64,000 bases of DNA from Reticulitermes speratus (lineage: Eukaryota > Arthropoda > Insecta > Blattodea > Rhinotermitidae): the NCBI GenBank assembly GCA_021186555.1, contig JAJKFL010000330.1, forward strand, positions 26,093,444-26,157,443. Reading direction: 5' to 3'. The notes under the pieces were generated by a model, which did no database searches, was not told the origin of the DNA, and saw nothing but the letters and a program-made list of their open reading frames with translations. The position numbers and the translations under genes are program-made. Shown here one piece after another: positions 38,901 to 45,589 of the stretch (position 1 is the stretch's first letter; every line of letters starts with the position of its first letter).

Positions 38901-41900
38901 CCTTTTACTTCTAAACTGCATGAATACTGGTGAAAGCCAGTATCTTCCTTACATTTATACATGAACCAAGAACCACATTCAGAAGCATAAATCACATGAT
39001 CTATACATTAAAATTATAATTCTGTTGTGCAGAATGCATACCATAAAGTTGTTGCTAATGCAGAATACAGAAACATTTTCAGTAATTTTTGTCAGTATGA
39101 AATATTGCATGAGGTGAAGCCAAAAGTTTCTGGCCTGCAGCGATGTAACAGTTTTGGCTTGGTATTGTCCCCTTCAGAGATTATACACAGGGCCCAGCAC
39201 CTCTCCCACTGCTGGAAGCATCTCTGGACCTCAAAGTTTGTGATGCTGTCCCTCAGTGCCAGTGTTTCAATTTGAATTCACACAGTATCCTCAAATCTTT
39301 GTCCCTGTAACCAGATTTTCATATCTCTCTCTCTTTTTTTGGGGGGGGGGGGGGGGCAGAAAGAGCTTAGTAACCAGATTTTCATCTTTTTGAACAGAAA
39401 GAGTTTAGAAAGGAAGTTTCTGTCCTTTTTAGCCTGATCTTGCAGGTCTTCGCACAAAGAAAATTTATTTTGTTTCTGGGTATCAGTCACCAAATGCAGC
39501 AAACATTTTGCAGCCATCTGTCTGTTAAAATTTTTAGTTAAAATAATATTGGCAGTCCATTCATGGACAAAGACAGGCTAAAGGCTTTCTTAAAAGACCC
39601 TCTGCTAGAAGAGCTGGAGAACTACTTAGTTTGAGCAGAAACTAGCTAAGAATACTGACAGGGCTGTTAACAGGACACTGTCACCTAAAAGGGCACCTAT
39701 TTAAATTTGGGCTATTAAACAGTCCTGAGTGTGACAGATGCAAACTGGCATCCGAAACAGCCTCACATGTTCTTTGCAACTGCGAGGCTTTGGCCGCATT
39801 AAGATTCAGGCACCTGGGACGTTATTTTATGAAACCAGGTGACTTTAAGGATATCTCTGTAAGCAGGATACTGCACTTTGTTCAAAGTTTGGGGCTGCTA
39901 AACACATGAATATAAGGGCTGCACAAAGGAGCAAGTATGGTCGACATGCATGGGACACTGTGGTGCCCGCCGTACTTGTATTCTATTCTTTTCTATTCAG
40001 TTAAAATGCTTTGGCATGTACTGTATTATAGGCCTAGAATGTTACAGACGTCATTAATTGTATGCCATCTGTCATCGTGGATGACTTGACACACTCTTTG
40101 CATATTTTCATCAGTTTGACTTGATGATGTATGACCTGAGCATTCAAAATGCTCAGCCAAACTTCAGCTACTTTTCAAAAGTGACTGCCATTCAGAGGTT
40201 TGTGTTCTGTTTATGGCATCATAACACAAGTTTTTTTTAAGTAGTTCACGAGTCTCAAAAGCTGGTTTATCAAGGTTAAAATGTGTTGCAAATCCTGTGT
40301 TCTTTATGGTCTGCCAGTTCACTGGGCTACAATGATTGCAGAATGCATTAAACACAAACACACTTTAAGTCAGTTGCACAAAAATGCAGCATTCTGTTAC
40401 AGTGACGCTCCATACTAATTCATAATATGTGGCCATTTCAAACATTTGAGACATGAAGGAAAGCAACACAACAGTTGATTAATATCAGTCCACTTTACTT
40501 GTTGATATATAGGTTAGTAAAGTGTGTATTCATTTTTTTGGATGCTCTGTGCAGTAGAAAAGGTGAAATATTTAATCCTGATATGTATATTGAAGTATTT
40601 TTTTTTCTTCGTCTTCAGATTCAGAGGAAGAGTATGAAGCAGATGAAGAGGATGCTCAGGAGGTGGGATATGCTTCAGAGCCAGCAGTGGGACTGTCAGA
40701 TGTTAGTATACCGTCTTGTTATACTTGGCACCAGAAATATACGACAGAAGTAACATGTAACTCTTGAAAGTCTTAGGGTGTGAATTTTGTGAAAGTGACT
40801 AGTAGATTTAACTTGTATTTCTGGAGCTCTGGCTGTATTGTTTTGTTTCTTGGTCCATGCATGGGACTGTCTGTGGCATAGTATACAGTGCAGGTCTGTC
40901 CTTCCTGTGGGATTTATAACTAACCAGTCTACAAAGGAGAATATTTTGTGAAAAGTAAAATTCTTTCATAATCCAGACGTTTGAGCCATGTAACTAAGTA
41001 ATTCCATGAAGTGGGTCCATTGGTAAGAACCAAATAATTGCTCAGGTGGTAAAGAAATTAATAATCTGTTATGGAACCTGAATTTTCATTACCACCTTTA
41101 GAGCCCACCATTGGACCCTATTCTGATCTTACTGAATGCAGTCCACATCCTCTGATTGCATTTTCTTATGCTTCATCTTAATATTATAAAAGGTGAAGTT
41201 CGCCTTAGAACATGCCATGAAGGCACAGAGGGGGAGTACAGATATAGCTCTACCCTTTCTTTAACCACAGTGCTCGATGGAGTTGGGTGGTCAGTAGCCT
41301 GCCCCAGCCACTTTAGCCCTGGCAAAGAGACATGGTACCCATTGTGTGGGAGGCTGTGTGGGCCTGAGGGCTGGTCTGGATGGGTGCAGAAAAGTTGGCC
41401 CCCACTGGGGTTCAAATCCTGAACCGTCCAGCCCATAGAGAGTCACTGTACCGACTACACTGTCATGGCCACCATCTTAATATTATCCTGCTCTTTATGT
41501 CTGAAGTCTCTCAAATATTCTGACCAAAATTATGTATGCGTTTGTCATCTTACGTTGTTTTGTGTATTTAATTATTATTTATTATTATAAATTACATACA
41601 TTACAATTACAATTGAAATGTTCTGTCAGTAGCTCAGACTATGCTTAGGGTCATTGTTTCTTATTATGCTGCAGTGGGCATTTGTAAATTGTCATAAAAT
41701 GATATTTCTGTAGAGGAAGATGATAAAGTACTTCACAGTACAAAATTTCAGACTCAGGCAGTAATCAGATTAAGCTTCTTGTATGATGTAGCCCTTAATG
41801 AGCATATAGAATTAAGTTTTTCCATGTTCATGAATTTTTCTTTCAACAAATCTTGACAGATTCCAAAAGCAAGGTCCATGTTTACATGTAGACTTTTAAT

Positions 41901-42284
41901 GTTAATTTTTTTAATATTGTAGTACTATTATTATATATATATATATATTATATAATATGGAAGAGATTACTGAGGCCAGGTCATTACATGGTTGTAGTTT
42001 CATTTCATTACTGCCTTTGTTATAAGGAATAAAATGCTTTAGAGATTCGAGGTTCTCACAGTGGTGATGCTGAAGATTCAAGTCTTCTGGCATCCTCAAC
42101 ATTTTCTGTTTTCTTTTTTTATATTTTGTCATAATGGTTACTGTGTTATATTAGAGTTGGTGTATGGTTCTTCTTACATTTTCAGAATGAGCAGACTTCT
42201 TTGCGCAGGAGACGAGTGGGAGGGTCTCTGTCTCTGTCAGAGAATGAACTGGAGTCAGAAAATGAATACATTACAAAATCATAG
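3170..42284 (+). CDS. sws: Swiss cheese / neuropathy target esterase (PNPLA6/7 family), 5'-partial, multi-exon
   Basis: Lysophospholipase of the NTE/SWS family, an ER-membrane enzyme that deacylates phosphatidylcholine and lysophosphatidylcholine; in flies its loss causes glial wrapping and neurodegeneration (family knowledge). Exons read in order: 3170-3264, 4244-4389, 5586-5795, 6055-6157, 6400-6605, 7422-7631, 9715-9917, 11557-11688, 12074-12197, 12605-12761, 15399-15545, 16586-16818, 17238-17417, 18490-18652, 19385-19504, 21283-21469, then 31311-31427 or 32141-32257, 35029-35240, 36307-36396, 38079-38259, 40619-40701 and 42186-42284. Every junction is phase-consistent except the 18490 exon, which has one extra base. 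The product has three cyclic-nucleotide-binding-like domains, a glycine-rich oxyanion loop, the GVSIG nucleophile elbow and the DGG/DGC catalytic aspartate. About 1,130 residues are encoded; the family is usually 1,300-1,450. The N-terminal membrane anchor is absent and presumably lies upstream of the window. Confidence 0.96.
3500..4060. repeat. dispersed repeat copy 1 (pairs with 45590-45935)
   Basis: Same-orientation copy of the repeat at 45590-45935, longer on its 5' side (including the catccatctgtccag and atgaaatttgatatttggg part). Lies in an sws intron. Confidence 0.75.
4244..4389 (+). CDS. sws: sws exon: cNMP-like domain 1, middle
   Basis: Acceptor ttctag, donor gtaagt. Encodes the beta-roll with [13 protein letters not shown] and the segment [15 protein letters not shown], which stands where true cAMP-binding proteins carry the phosphate-binding cassette. 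The arginine/glutamate pattern of a working cAMP site is not seen, as in the rest of the NTE family. It ends on a codon boundary and joins the 5586 exon in frame. Confidence 0.95.
4760..5245 (+). pseudogene. degenerate mariner transposase fragment in sws intron
   Basis: Two broken stretches in different frames resemble mariner (DD34D) transposase. The first has [20 protein letters not shown] and then EFVPN. The second has [15 protein letters not shown], matching the conserved SPDLAPCDFFLFP block with the third catalytic Asp position as N, followed by [18 protein letters not shown], matching the family C-terminal block. Stops and frameshifts throughout; no terminal repeats recognised. It lies in the intron 4390-5585 in sense orientation. 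Confidence 0.75.
5586..5795 (+). CDS. sws: sws exon: end of cNMP-like domain 1
   Basis: Seventy codons, phase 0 at both ends, donor gtgagt. Encodes [20 protein letters not shown], then [16 protein letters not shown] and [13 protein letters not shown]. These are the C-helix and helical hinge following the first cNMP-like domain in PNPLA6/7 and SWS. A nearby ATG within the exon is not a start site. Confidence 0.96.
5924..5977. repeat. compound microsatellite (GT)n(ATGT)n
   Basis: A run of GT dinucleotides passes directly into about nine ATGT tetranucleotides, in an sws intron. Any ORF over it is composition only. Confidence 0.95.
6055..6157 (+). CDS. sws: sws exon: inter-domain linker, first part
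   Basis: Acceptor tttcag, donor gtaata. 34 codons plus one base. Encodes a basic, serine-rich linker ([18 protein letters not shown]) between the first and second cNMP-like domains, the most variable part of the family. It is assigned by phase continuity and by position rather than by strong similarity. Confidence 0.85.
6400..6605 (+). CDS. sws: sws exon: inter-domain linker, second part
   Basis: Acceptor gtgtag, donor gtttgt; the phase 1 start joins the 6055 exon and the exon ends on a codon boundary. Encodes a low-complexity Ser/Pro/Gln-rich linker with a [20 protein letters not shown]-like stretch. The sequence is probably disordered. NTE proteins carry a similar long disordered linker here. 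Confidence 0.86.
6690..7000 (+). pseudogene. RTE-like LINE reverse transcriptase C-terminal tail remnant
   Basis: Degenerate frames give RIRWMRH, then a stretch like [28 protein letters not shown], then NLR. This matches the very common LINE C-terminal block RRxRWAGHVAR ... DLRE ... WI-LAQDRxQWRA ... NLRVP. Stops interrupt it. Two further remnants of the same block lie at 9080-9410 and 19830-20090. Confidence 0.6.
7422..7631 (+). CDS. sws: sws exon: entry to cNMP-like domain 2
   Basis: Acceptor ctaccag, perfect donor gtaagt, 70 codons, phase 0. Starts with the end of the linker, then an alpha-helical segment ([20 protein letters not shown]) and the first strands of the second cNMP-like domain ([16 protein letters not shown]). 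In the human protein this region begins with an equivalent helix near IFEAAKQELAKLM. Confidence 0.93.
9080..9410 (+). pseudogene. RTE-like LINE fragment
   Basis: A broken frame contains [13 protein letters not shown] followed by remnants of the HNEEL-LY and SIVKS segments, recognisable as the RT C-terminal region of the same LINE type as at 6690 and 19830. Heavily decayed. The minus-strand ORF over the same bases is a shadow. Confidence 0.6.
9715..9917 (+). CDS. sws: sws exon: cNMP-like domain 2 core
   Basis: Acceptor tttccag, donor gtatat, 67 codons plus two bases. Carries [15 protein letters not shown] and the phosphate-binding-cassette-like block [19 protein letters not shown], one of the best-conserved stretches in the family, then [19 protein letters not shown]. 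The split Ser codon is completed by the exon at 11557. Confidence 0.97.
11557..11688 (+). CDS. sws: sws exon: end of cNMP-like domain 2, start of domain 3
   Basis: Acceptor gacag. Encodes [20 protein letters not shown] and [16 protein letters not shown]. The only end that keeps the protein frame (VYR then QGDESDCTF) is before gcaagt, so the donor is GC rather than GT. One base plus 43 codons plus two bases. Confidence 0.95.
12074..12197 (+). CDS. sws: sws exon: cNMP-like domain 3, first half
   Basis: Acceptor tttacag, donor gtaagt. Encodes [20 protein letters not shown], then [18 protein letters not shown], almost identical to the fly and human third cNMP-like domains. Confidence 0.97.
12605..12761 (+). 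CDS. sws: sws exon: cNMP-like domain 3, second half
   Basis: Acceptor tttcag, donor gtatga. Encodes [20 protein letters not shown] and then [16 protein letters not shown], the hallmark helix that follows the third domain. Phase 0 start, ends with one base of a Gly codon. Confidence 0.97.
12762..15398. other. sws intron (2.6 kb)
   Basis: No coding signal found apart from a SINE remnant at 13725-13860. Short ORFs at 13413-13694, 14356-14604 and 14894-15251 on either strand show no recognisable protein and no exon borders that fit the gene. Confidence 0.7.
13725..13860 (+). repeat. SINE family A, 3' part
   Basis: Contains the CCCTGGGGGTAAAGCAGC block, then a GACCACCCACC-like segment and the ctctgtgccttca tail. 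This aligns with the body of the full-length SINE at 61984-62235. The tRNA-like head with A and B boxes is missing, so the copy is 5'-truncated. Confidence 0.75.
15399..15545 (+). CDS. sws: sws exon: linker into catalytic half
   Basis: Acceptor attgtag, donor gtaagt, phase 1 to phase 1. Encodes a short variable start, then [20 protein letters not shown] and [14 protein letters not shown] has the same TVALVPITDEVPLTPFTYEL arrangement at this place. Confidence 0.95.
16586..16818 (+). CDS. sws: sws exon: region before patatin domain, part 1
   Basis: Acceptor gtgcag, donor gtaatg. Encodes [33 protein letters not shown] and [20 protein letters not shown]. This block has a P-loop-free nucleotide-binding-like fold in the family and is highly conserved. 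77 codons after completing the split Gly. Confidence 0.97.
17238..17417 (+). CDS. sws: sws exon: region before patatin domain, part 2
   Basis: Acceptor tttcag, donor gtaagt (an alternative donor one codon earlier is possible because of the gtagtaagt sequence). 60 codons, phase 0. Encodes [37 protein letters not shown] and KRVF, matching the SWS/NTE segment that ends in the LHLRCPRRLF or HHHVLCVKRIF motif. Confidence 0.96.
17770..18190 (-). pseudogene. degenerate mariner transposase fragment, antisense in sws intron
   Basis: The reverse strand reads [16 protein letters not shown], matching the mariner SPDLAPCDFFLFGPL block with D changed to N, then [17 protein letters not shown] and QWNAYLN, matching the conserved AVVQWF-QQP-EFYAEGI ... 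RWDKCLN tail. Frameshifts and stops show it is dead. The plus-strand ORF at 17940-18233 is its shadow. It is a different, more diverged mariner copy from the one at 4760. Confidence 0.7.
18490..18652 (+). CDS. sws: sws exon: patatin domain start (oxyanion loop), with apparent 1-base insertion
   Basis: Acceptor ttttcag, donor gtatga. The neighbouring exons require phase 0 at both ends, but the exon is 163 bases. The first eight codons read SQNELYTK, and after the A-run at 18510-18514 the match continues one base out: [19 protein letters not shown], then [17 protein letters not shown]. The glycine-rich loop at 18599-18619 forms the patatin oxyanion hole. Read literally, a stop appears two codons after the A-run. 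Removing one A would restore agreement with the family, so an insertion error or a genuine disabling allele is likely. Confidence 0.93.
19385..19504 (+). CDS. sws: sws exon: patatin nucleophile elbow (catalytic Ser)
   Basis: Acceptor cttctcag, donor gtttgc; 40 codons, phase 0. Encodes [20 protein letters not shown]. The GXSXG nucleophile serine is codon 19421-19423, matching Ser966 of human NTE. The Asp at 19403-19405 matches Asp960, reported as important in human NTE. It is followed by [19 protein letters not shown], as in the fly. Confidence 0.98.
19830..20090 (+). pseudogene. RTE-like LINE fragment
   Basis: Frameshifted pieces read [28 protein letters not shown], then [20 protein letters not shown], corresponding to the LINE C-terminal pattern FGPK ... 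WRKLHNEELHDLYSS ... RRMRWAGHVARMGEKRNAYR. This is the clearest of the three copies in the window. A TTAA-flanked MITE candidate follows at once. Confidence 0.7.
20097..20215. mobile_element. TTAA-flanked MITE candidate (piggyBac-like)
   Basis: A 119-bp segment bounded by TTAA at 20093-20096 and 20216-20219. Its ends CCCTTTGATGCC and, inverted, CACTATGGCGCC are imperfect inverted repeats. TTAA target duplication and CCC-type ends are typical of piggyBac elements. No coding capacity. Confidence 0.45.
20385..20550 (-). repeat. degenerate SINE family A copy
   Basis: Shares the gcctggtctggatg block and a diverged B-box-like segment (reverse of ccacgattcctc) with the antisense SINE at 41190-41470. 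Strongly decayed. Confidence 0.4.
21181..21206. repeat. poly-T tract
   Basis: About 18 consecutive T bases upstream of the 21283 exon. It may be the tail of an antisense retroelement or part of an extended polypyrimidine tract; no element body was recognised next to it. Confidence 0.6.
21283..21469 (+). CDS. sws: sws exon: patatin domain, middle
   Basis: Acceptor gccgtag, donor gtaagt, 62 codons plus one base. Encodes [20 protein letters not shown], then [20 protein letters not shown] and [12 protein letters not shown]. It ends in phase 1, which fits either of the two downstream 117-base exons and makes the split Gly codon in both cases. Confidence 0.97.
22150..22340 (+). repeat. dispersed repeat fragment ('FEVLT' family)
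   Basis: Contains agatttgaggctgccgcag followed by tggtgttgctgaagattcaag. The same word order recurs at 42045-42110, 50170-50340 and, antisense, near 52930-53045. Its conceptual translation contains a FEVLTxVxxKIxVFW-like motif seen in many insect gene models as repeat contamination. No function is known to me. Confidence 0.55.
27900..28080 (-). repeat. candidate tRNA-derived SINE, third family
   Basis: The reverse strand shows a B-box-like GGGTTCAGTTCCC near the start, then a ggggttccccctcttttgcc block and an A/T-rich tail with a T-run. Only one copy is in the window and the A box is not clear, so this is tentative. Confidence 0.35.
30387..30425. repeat. compound triplet microsatellite (CTG)n(CTA)n(CCA)n
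   Basis: Runs of CTG, CTA and CCA in the large sws intron. It produces an artificial poly-Leu/poly-Pro ORF on the plus strand. Confidence 0.95.
31311..31427 (+). CDS. sws: sws alternative exon copy a: catalytic Asp exon, vertebrate-like (DGG)
   Basis: Acceptor tcttacag, donor gtaaac, 117 bases, phase 1 at both ends. Encodes [20 protein letters not shown], then [19 protein letters not shown]. The catalytic aspartate (Asp1086 in human NTE) is codon 31400-31402 and is followed by Gly-Gly. The segment RASMxLSGYxPPLCDPxDGH and the DGG motif resemble vertebrate PNPLA6/7 more than fly SWS. It is followed 713 bases later by a second copy of equal length and phase. All splice signals and the catalytic residue are intact, so it is unlikely to be a dead copy. 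Confidence 0.95.
32141..32257 (+). CDS. sws: sws alternative exon copy b: catalytic Asp exon, fly-like (DGC)
   Basis: Acceptor tctctgcag, donor gtaaat, 117 bases, phase 1 at both ends. Encodes [20 protein letters not shown], then [19 protein letters not shown]. The catalytic Asp is codon 32230-32232, followed by Gly-Cys (Cys codon 32236-32238). The pattern RSSMxIAGxFPP and DGCYxNNVP is that of Drosophila SWS as I recall it. Compared with copy a, 27 of 39 residues are identical, and the 12 changes include Y/I, M/F, S/R and G/C. Using both exons together would keep the frame but duplicate 39 residues around the active site, so exclusive use is expected. Confidence 0.95.
32258..35028. other. sws intron (2.8 kb)
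   Basis: Holds the pogo-type MITE at 33026-33200. ORFs at 32511-32717 and 33867-34106 have no recognisable protein. A gaagatggaaattgc... gtgtcgaaac segment near 33370-33405 looks like the tail of a dispersed LINE, but I could not define its limits. Confidence 0.6.
33026..33200. mobile_element. pogo/Tigger-type MITE, 175 bp
   Basis: Starts CAGTAGAACCCGGATAAGAA and ends, inverted, CAGTAGAACCCTGTTAAGAA: near-perfect terminal inverted repeats of about 20 bp, flanked by TA on both sides. The inside repeats aagaagt/aataagt words. TA duplication and a CAG start are typical of the Tc1-mariner/pogo group. No coding capacity. Confidence 0.88.
35029..35240 (+). CDS. sws: sws exon: patatin domain end
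   Basis: Acceptor caacag, donor gtgaag; the first two bases complete an Ala codon from whichever alternative exon precedes it. Encodes [40 protein letters not shown] and [15 protein letters not shown], nearly identical to fly and human. The frame could run on into the intron, but the family sequence ([10 protein letters not shown]) fixes the end before gtgaag. Confidence 0.98.
36307..36396 (+). CDS. sws: sws exon: conserved post-catalytic segment
   Basis: Acceptor ttccacag, donor gtacgt, exactly 30 codons, phase 0. Encodes [20 protein letters not shown] and [10 protein letters not shown], a signature of SWS/NTE proteins. Confidence 0.98.
37600..37881 (+). pseudogene. Copia-type retrotransposon gag fragment
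   Basis: One frame reads [16 protein letters not shown] and ends [18 protein letters not shown] followed by [20 protein letters not shown]. This corresponds to the LTR-copia gag polypeptide pattern (L-G-NY--W ... A---I--------L--V-----A-E-W--L---Y). No LTRs, protease or polymerase were found nearby, so it is an isolated relic in the sws intron 36397-38078. Confidence 0.75.
38079..38259 (+). CDS. sws: sws exon: C-terminal region
   Basis: Acceptor ttttgtag, donor gtgagt, 60 codons plus one base. Encodes [20 protein letters not shown], a variable basic stretch, and [13 protein letters not shown], matching the fly YTFIDLAQIVCRL segment. Confidence 0.95.
39341..39356. repeat. poly-G homopolymer (16 G)
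   Basis: Preceded by a CT-rich run. Such a tract is a place where the assembled length may be wrong. Confidence 0.9.
39556..39990 (+). pseudogene. jockey-like LINE 3' end (RNase H / Cys-His tail)
   Basis: Reads [60 protein letters not shown] and ends [16 protein letters not shown] followed by a stop at 39906-39908. The GLLTGHC ... CDRC ... HVLC-C-AL--LR pattern is the well-known C-terminus of jockey-clade LINEs in insects. One in-frame stop upstream (RN*LRIL) shows decay. A short 3' UTR with ttctattcttttctattc repeats follows. It is sense-oriented in the intron 38260-40618. Confidence 0.85.
40619..40701 (+). CDS. sws: sws exon: acidic tail, donor ambiguous
   Basis: Acceptor gtcttcag; the first two bases complete an Asp codon. 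Encodes an acidic run [20 protein letters not shown], then EPAVGLSD. Two donors keep phase 0 with the last exon: gtggga after 40662 and gttagt after 40701; both are weak. Without splicing the frame continues 21 codons to a TGA at 40765-40767, which would make an alternative terminal exon. Acidic tails at this position are normal in the family. Confidence 0.8.
41190..41475 (-). repeat. SINE family A, near full-length, antisense
   Basis: On the minus strand the tRNA-like head reads tgtagtcggtacagtgactc with a B box around ttcaggatttgaaccccag, then a body that includes gggtaccatg, a gggctaaagtggc block and the ccctctgtgccttcatgg tail. It corresponds to the sense copy at 61984-62235. Lies in the last sws intron (40702-42185). 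Confidence 0.85.
41930..41955. repeat. AT dinucleotide microsatellite
   Basis: Uninterrupted AT run in the last sws intron. Confidence 0.85.
42045..42110 (+). repeat. dispersed repeat fragment ('FEVLT' family)
   Basis: Reads gattcgaggttctcacagtg followed by gtgatgctgaagattcaagt, translating as [15 protein letters not shown]. Same family as at 22150-22340 and 50170-50340. Located just before the last sws exon. Confidence 0.6.
42186..42284 (+). CDS. sws: sws last exon and stop
   Basis: Acceptor attttcag; 32 codons and TAG at 42282-42284. Encodes [20 protein letters not shown], then [12 protein letters not shown]. The GxSLSxSExExxSE core matches the fly C-terminal tail (NSLSFSETEMDSD), which confirms this as the true 3' coding end. 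I could not assign the polyadenylation site with confidence. Confidence 0.93.
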   Translation, partial: NEQTSLRRRRVGGSLSLSENELESENEYITKS

Positions 42285-44404
42285 CAGAAACAAGACTAGT
42301 TTGTATATAAGAACTGTGTTTATCAGGATGAGTATTGTTTACATGAAATGTGTTTGTTGGTAAGTAGTAATACAGTTGAAACACGTGTCATGTTGTACAT
42401 ATTATAGAGTAATATTTTCTGTTTGGTTTAAACATTTTTGTGGAAAATAGTACTTCAGTTTCTTTTAATTTATTTTTTATTCACCACATTTACATTGTGC
42501 CAGTGATTACATACAATTTGTACATGAATGTGCTATGTGCACAACCCTTCCTAATTTATCCCTCAGTTATTGCATTACTACATGTTTTGACCATTCAGTG
42601 TGGCCGTCATCAGGCAGTTCTGAAAAACAGAATGTTTGGCATTATACAGTCATGTATTTGCTAGATTTTATATGTTTGAGAATTGCCTGATGGCCACTCG
42701 GAGTATCTTAAACACATAGCAATGAAATACTTGAGTAAATAAGGAAGTGTCATGCAGATGGCATACTCATTAATGAATTGTATGTAATTACTTCAGAGCA
42801 GTGCGCTGCTTTTTCACTACCTAAGTTATGGTACAGAGTAAATATTCAAGATCAGTTTTATGTGAAAGTACAAAATGGTGATGAAATAACCCATTTATAA
42901 ATTGAATGCAGAGCCATTCTGGAACATTTCCTAGTGTACATGGTGCAACATTTGGATTATCAGACTGACTGTCTTCATCCCATAATGCTGTGAGCAGACT
43001 GTATCAAAACGTTATTGAATTATTCAGTTTAGTTGATGATGTGATGTTAATCCTAAACCAAATATTCTGCAGAACACTCATCAATTCTCTGATGTAAATA
43101 ATGAAACAGAAATGAAGTGAAGTAATATTTTTAATGTAACAGGCATTGAATATGAACCATTTCCACATAACTTCTTGTGATGTTTGTTCCACACAAGGAA
43201 CTTAAAATTACTGCCATTCATTGAAAAGAGTGATATATCTAATTGTTTTGATTTGGCTTTAATTAAAGTGTGCCATATAGAACACATAGTCAGTTATGTT
43301 ACAATCAAAATGAGCTTTCACTTCCCCCCACCCACCCTCTCTCTCTCTCTCTCTCTTTCATATTACACATGTTATGTGCTGTGCCATAAAAGATGCAGGT
43401 CCGCCTCTTTCAGTCCTGTAAAGATTACTCTGGCTTTGTCTTTAGAAGCTTGACCATATGGTACAAACTGATTTCATTTTAATGGTTTTGAAACGGACAC
43501 CATCTTGAACATTAGGAATCACCAGCAGAGCTGTATGAAAACCCTAACATAATGAAGAAACTCTGAACGAACAGAACTCAATGGCTGTCATTTGTAGGGA
43601 AAATGTGGAGCCTATTTCTGGATGATGACACTGTGTAGATGTGCTGACATTTTAAGATCCTTGAAGAAGGATACAGTCTTGAAGAAAGAAACCTGGATAA
43701 TTAGGTTAGCTTGCTCAAATGGCCACAAATAGGAAATGGTGATTAAATTTCCAATGATATTTGTGATGCCATAATATATGAATATCTGAGGGTCACTGCT
43801 TAAGCCATGACAAATATTCTTTTTTGGCCAAAAATGTGGCCATGCAGCATGAGTATATATGTTGGCAAGCACGTGGCATAGACTTGTAAATGTTAGCATC
43901 AGGTGGGAGTATATGCAAAGGAGTGCACATGCATTTCATGCGCAGACATCATTGTATTGGCAGCCTTTGGAAACTGAAATCCCTAAAGTGGAACACCATT
44001 CATGTGGAAGCAGAAATGCACAGTAGTGTCATGCTGAGCTGTGTGAAGCATTGGGTGATTGTGCCTTTCTGTATCAGACATCTGCCAGGCAGATAAATGT
44101 ATTCATACGTGGAAGAGTGTCAATTGCTGACATGTATCGCAGTAGACATTCCATCTCCACTGATACGTCAGTGGCTGTAACTGAACAGTATGTCAGCACC
44201 CTAGCTACTGGCATTTGGGTGGCAAGGATGGGGATGTAAGTAATGCAGAAAGGGATGGCATATCGCCGATGAAGAGCATTGACCGCAAAGCACAACATAG
44301 CAGAGTTGCATGACACGGCCCATCAAATGCTGGCCATATTGCCAACTTAAAGCAATGATGAGAGGACATATGACCTTCACTCTTGTGGGTCATTATGCCT
44401 CATG

Positions 44405-44523
44405 GGATGGTAGTTGATTACCAACATTTTGGGACACCTATTGGTCCAATCTTCAAGGGTCAAGCAGTTCGACTGTGGTCCTATCCTGAAGGGTCCCAAA
44501 ATGTTGGGTACCAACTACCATCC
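44405..44523. repeat. imperfect inverted repeat (foldback/MITE candidate)
   Basis: The left arm begins ggatggtagttgattaccaa and runs through cattttggga; the right arm is its near-complement, about 33 bases with four mismatches, around a loop of some 50 bases. No clear target duplication. No coding capacity. Confidence 0.75.
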
Positions 44524-45375
44524 TATACCACATAACATCACAGAAGATCGAAGGCCTCAACTACACCATGGCAGAAGCCTGAAATCTCACATGAGACAGC
44601 ATGTCACAGCATATGCAATGATACCTGCTTACAGCAAGAGAAATTGAACGAAAGGAATGTCACCAGAAATGAAAATTACTGAAAACATTCTGGTACATGC
44701 AGCCAGTGTGCAGACCTGTAATTTGTGCATCTGCCCTTCAGCCATGAGACAGACATGTGTTTATACAGACAACTGACATTGACCTCTAACTTGTATCATT
44801 GTGGTGTACTGTTTACGATTCGTCTTTCATTAATAGTGCCAAAGAACGATGTTTTTTAATACAGTTAGCGTTTTAGAAGTACAGTTTCTAATACGAGCAG
44901 GATAAACACAAGTATGAAAAATTTAATGTCACATCGGCTTTGCCGAACCATCCTGAATTTTGATCTGTACAGAGCTAACCTACGTGATTCACCAGTAACT
45001 CCACCTGTCTGCATTTCCTTTTGTTCACCAGTTTGCAGTTTGTCAACTTCTAATCCATGATCAAGGGGTGTTAGCTTTGTTGTCCACATGACATTCATCA
45101 GCCACAGTACCTCTTCGTTTATTAGTAGACTAGGTAAGAAATTCACTTAGTCATTCTATATGCATTTCTTTACAAAGCATGCTTGGACTTATTTGCACTT
45201 CCTGATTTTATTTTATTGTTTACATTTTTGTCAGAAACAATTAAAAAACAAGGATACTTTCTGGAGCAACTTCATTACATAATTGAATCACTCAAGTCAG
45301 TTAGTGTTGGAAGTCTGATGAGTGGTTGTACAGTTGGTCAAAATGGCTGCTGATTTTAAATTTGGAGGGGGACAA

Positions 45376-45402
45376 GGGGGGGGGTGCCCCCCCCCCCCCC
45401 CC
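45376..45402. repeat. G9-TG-C16 homopolymer palindrome
   Basis: Nine G, then TG, then sixteen C. The strands can pair into a pure G:C hairpin. This is rare in natural sequence and prone to sequencing error. Confidence 0.9.
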
Positions 45403-45589
45403 AATATTTTTTGTAAGAAATTTTTTTGGTTAATGAATTGAAGAGGGGCAAATAAAAATTTATGTGAGAGTGGGGGGAAAGGTGTGTATGTTAGGACTGG
45501 TTCAAACCAATCTTCCCCCTCTTTCTAACTTGACTTCTAATACCCATGGTCGATTTTGCCCCCACCCACCTCTTGTTATTAGCCAAGTG

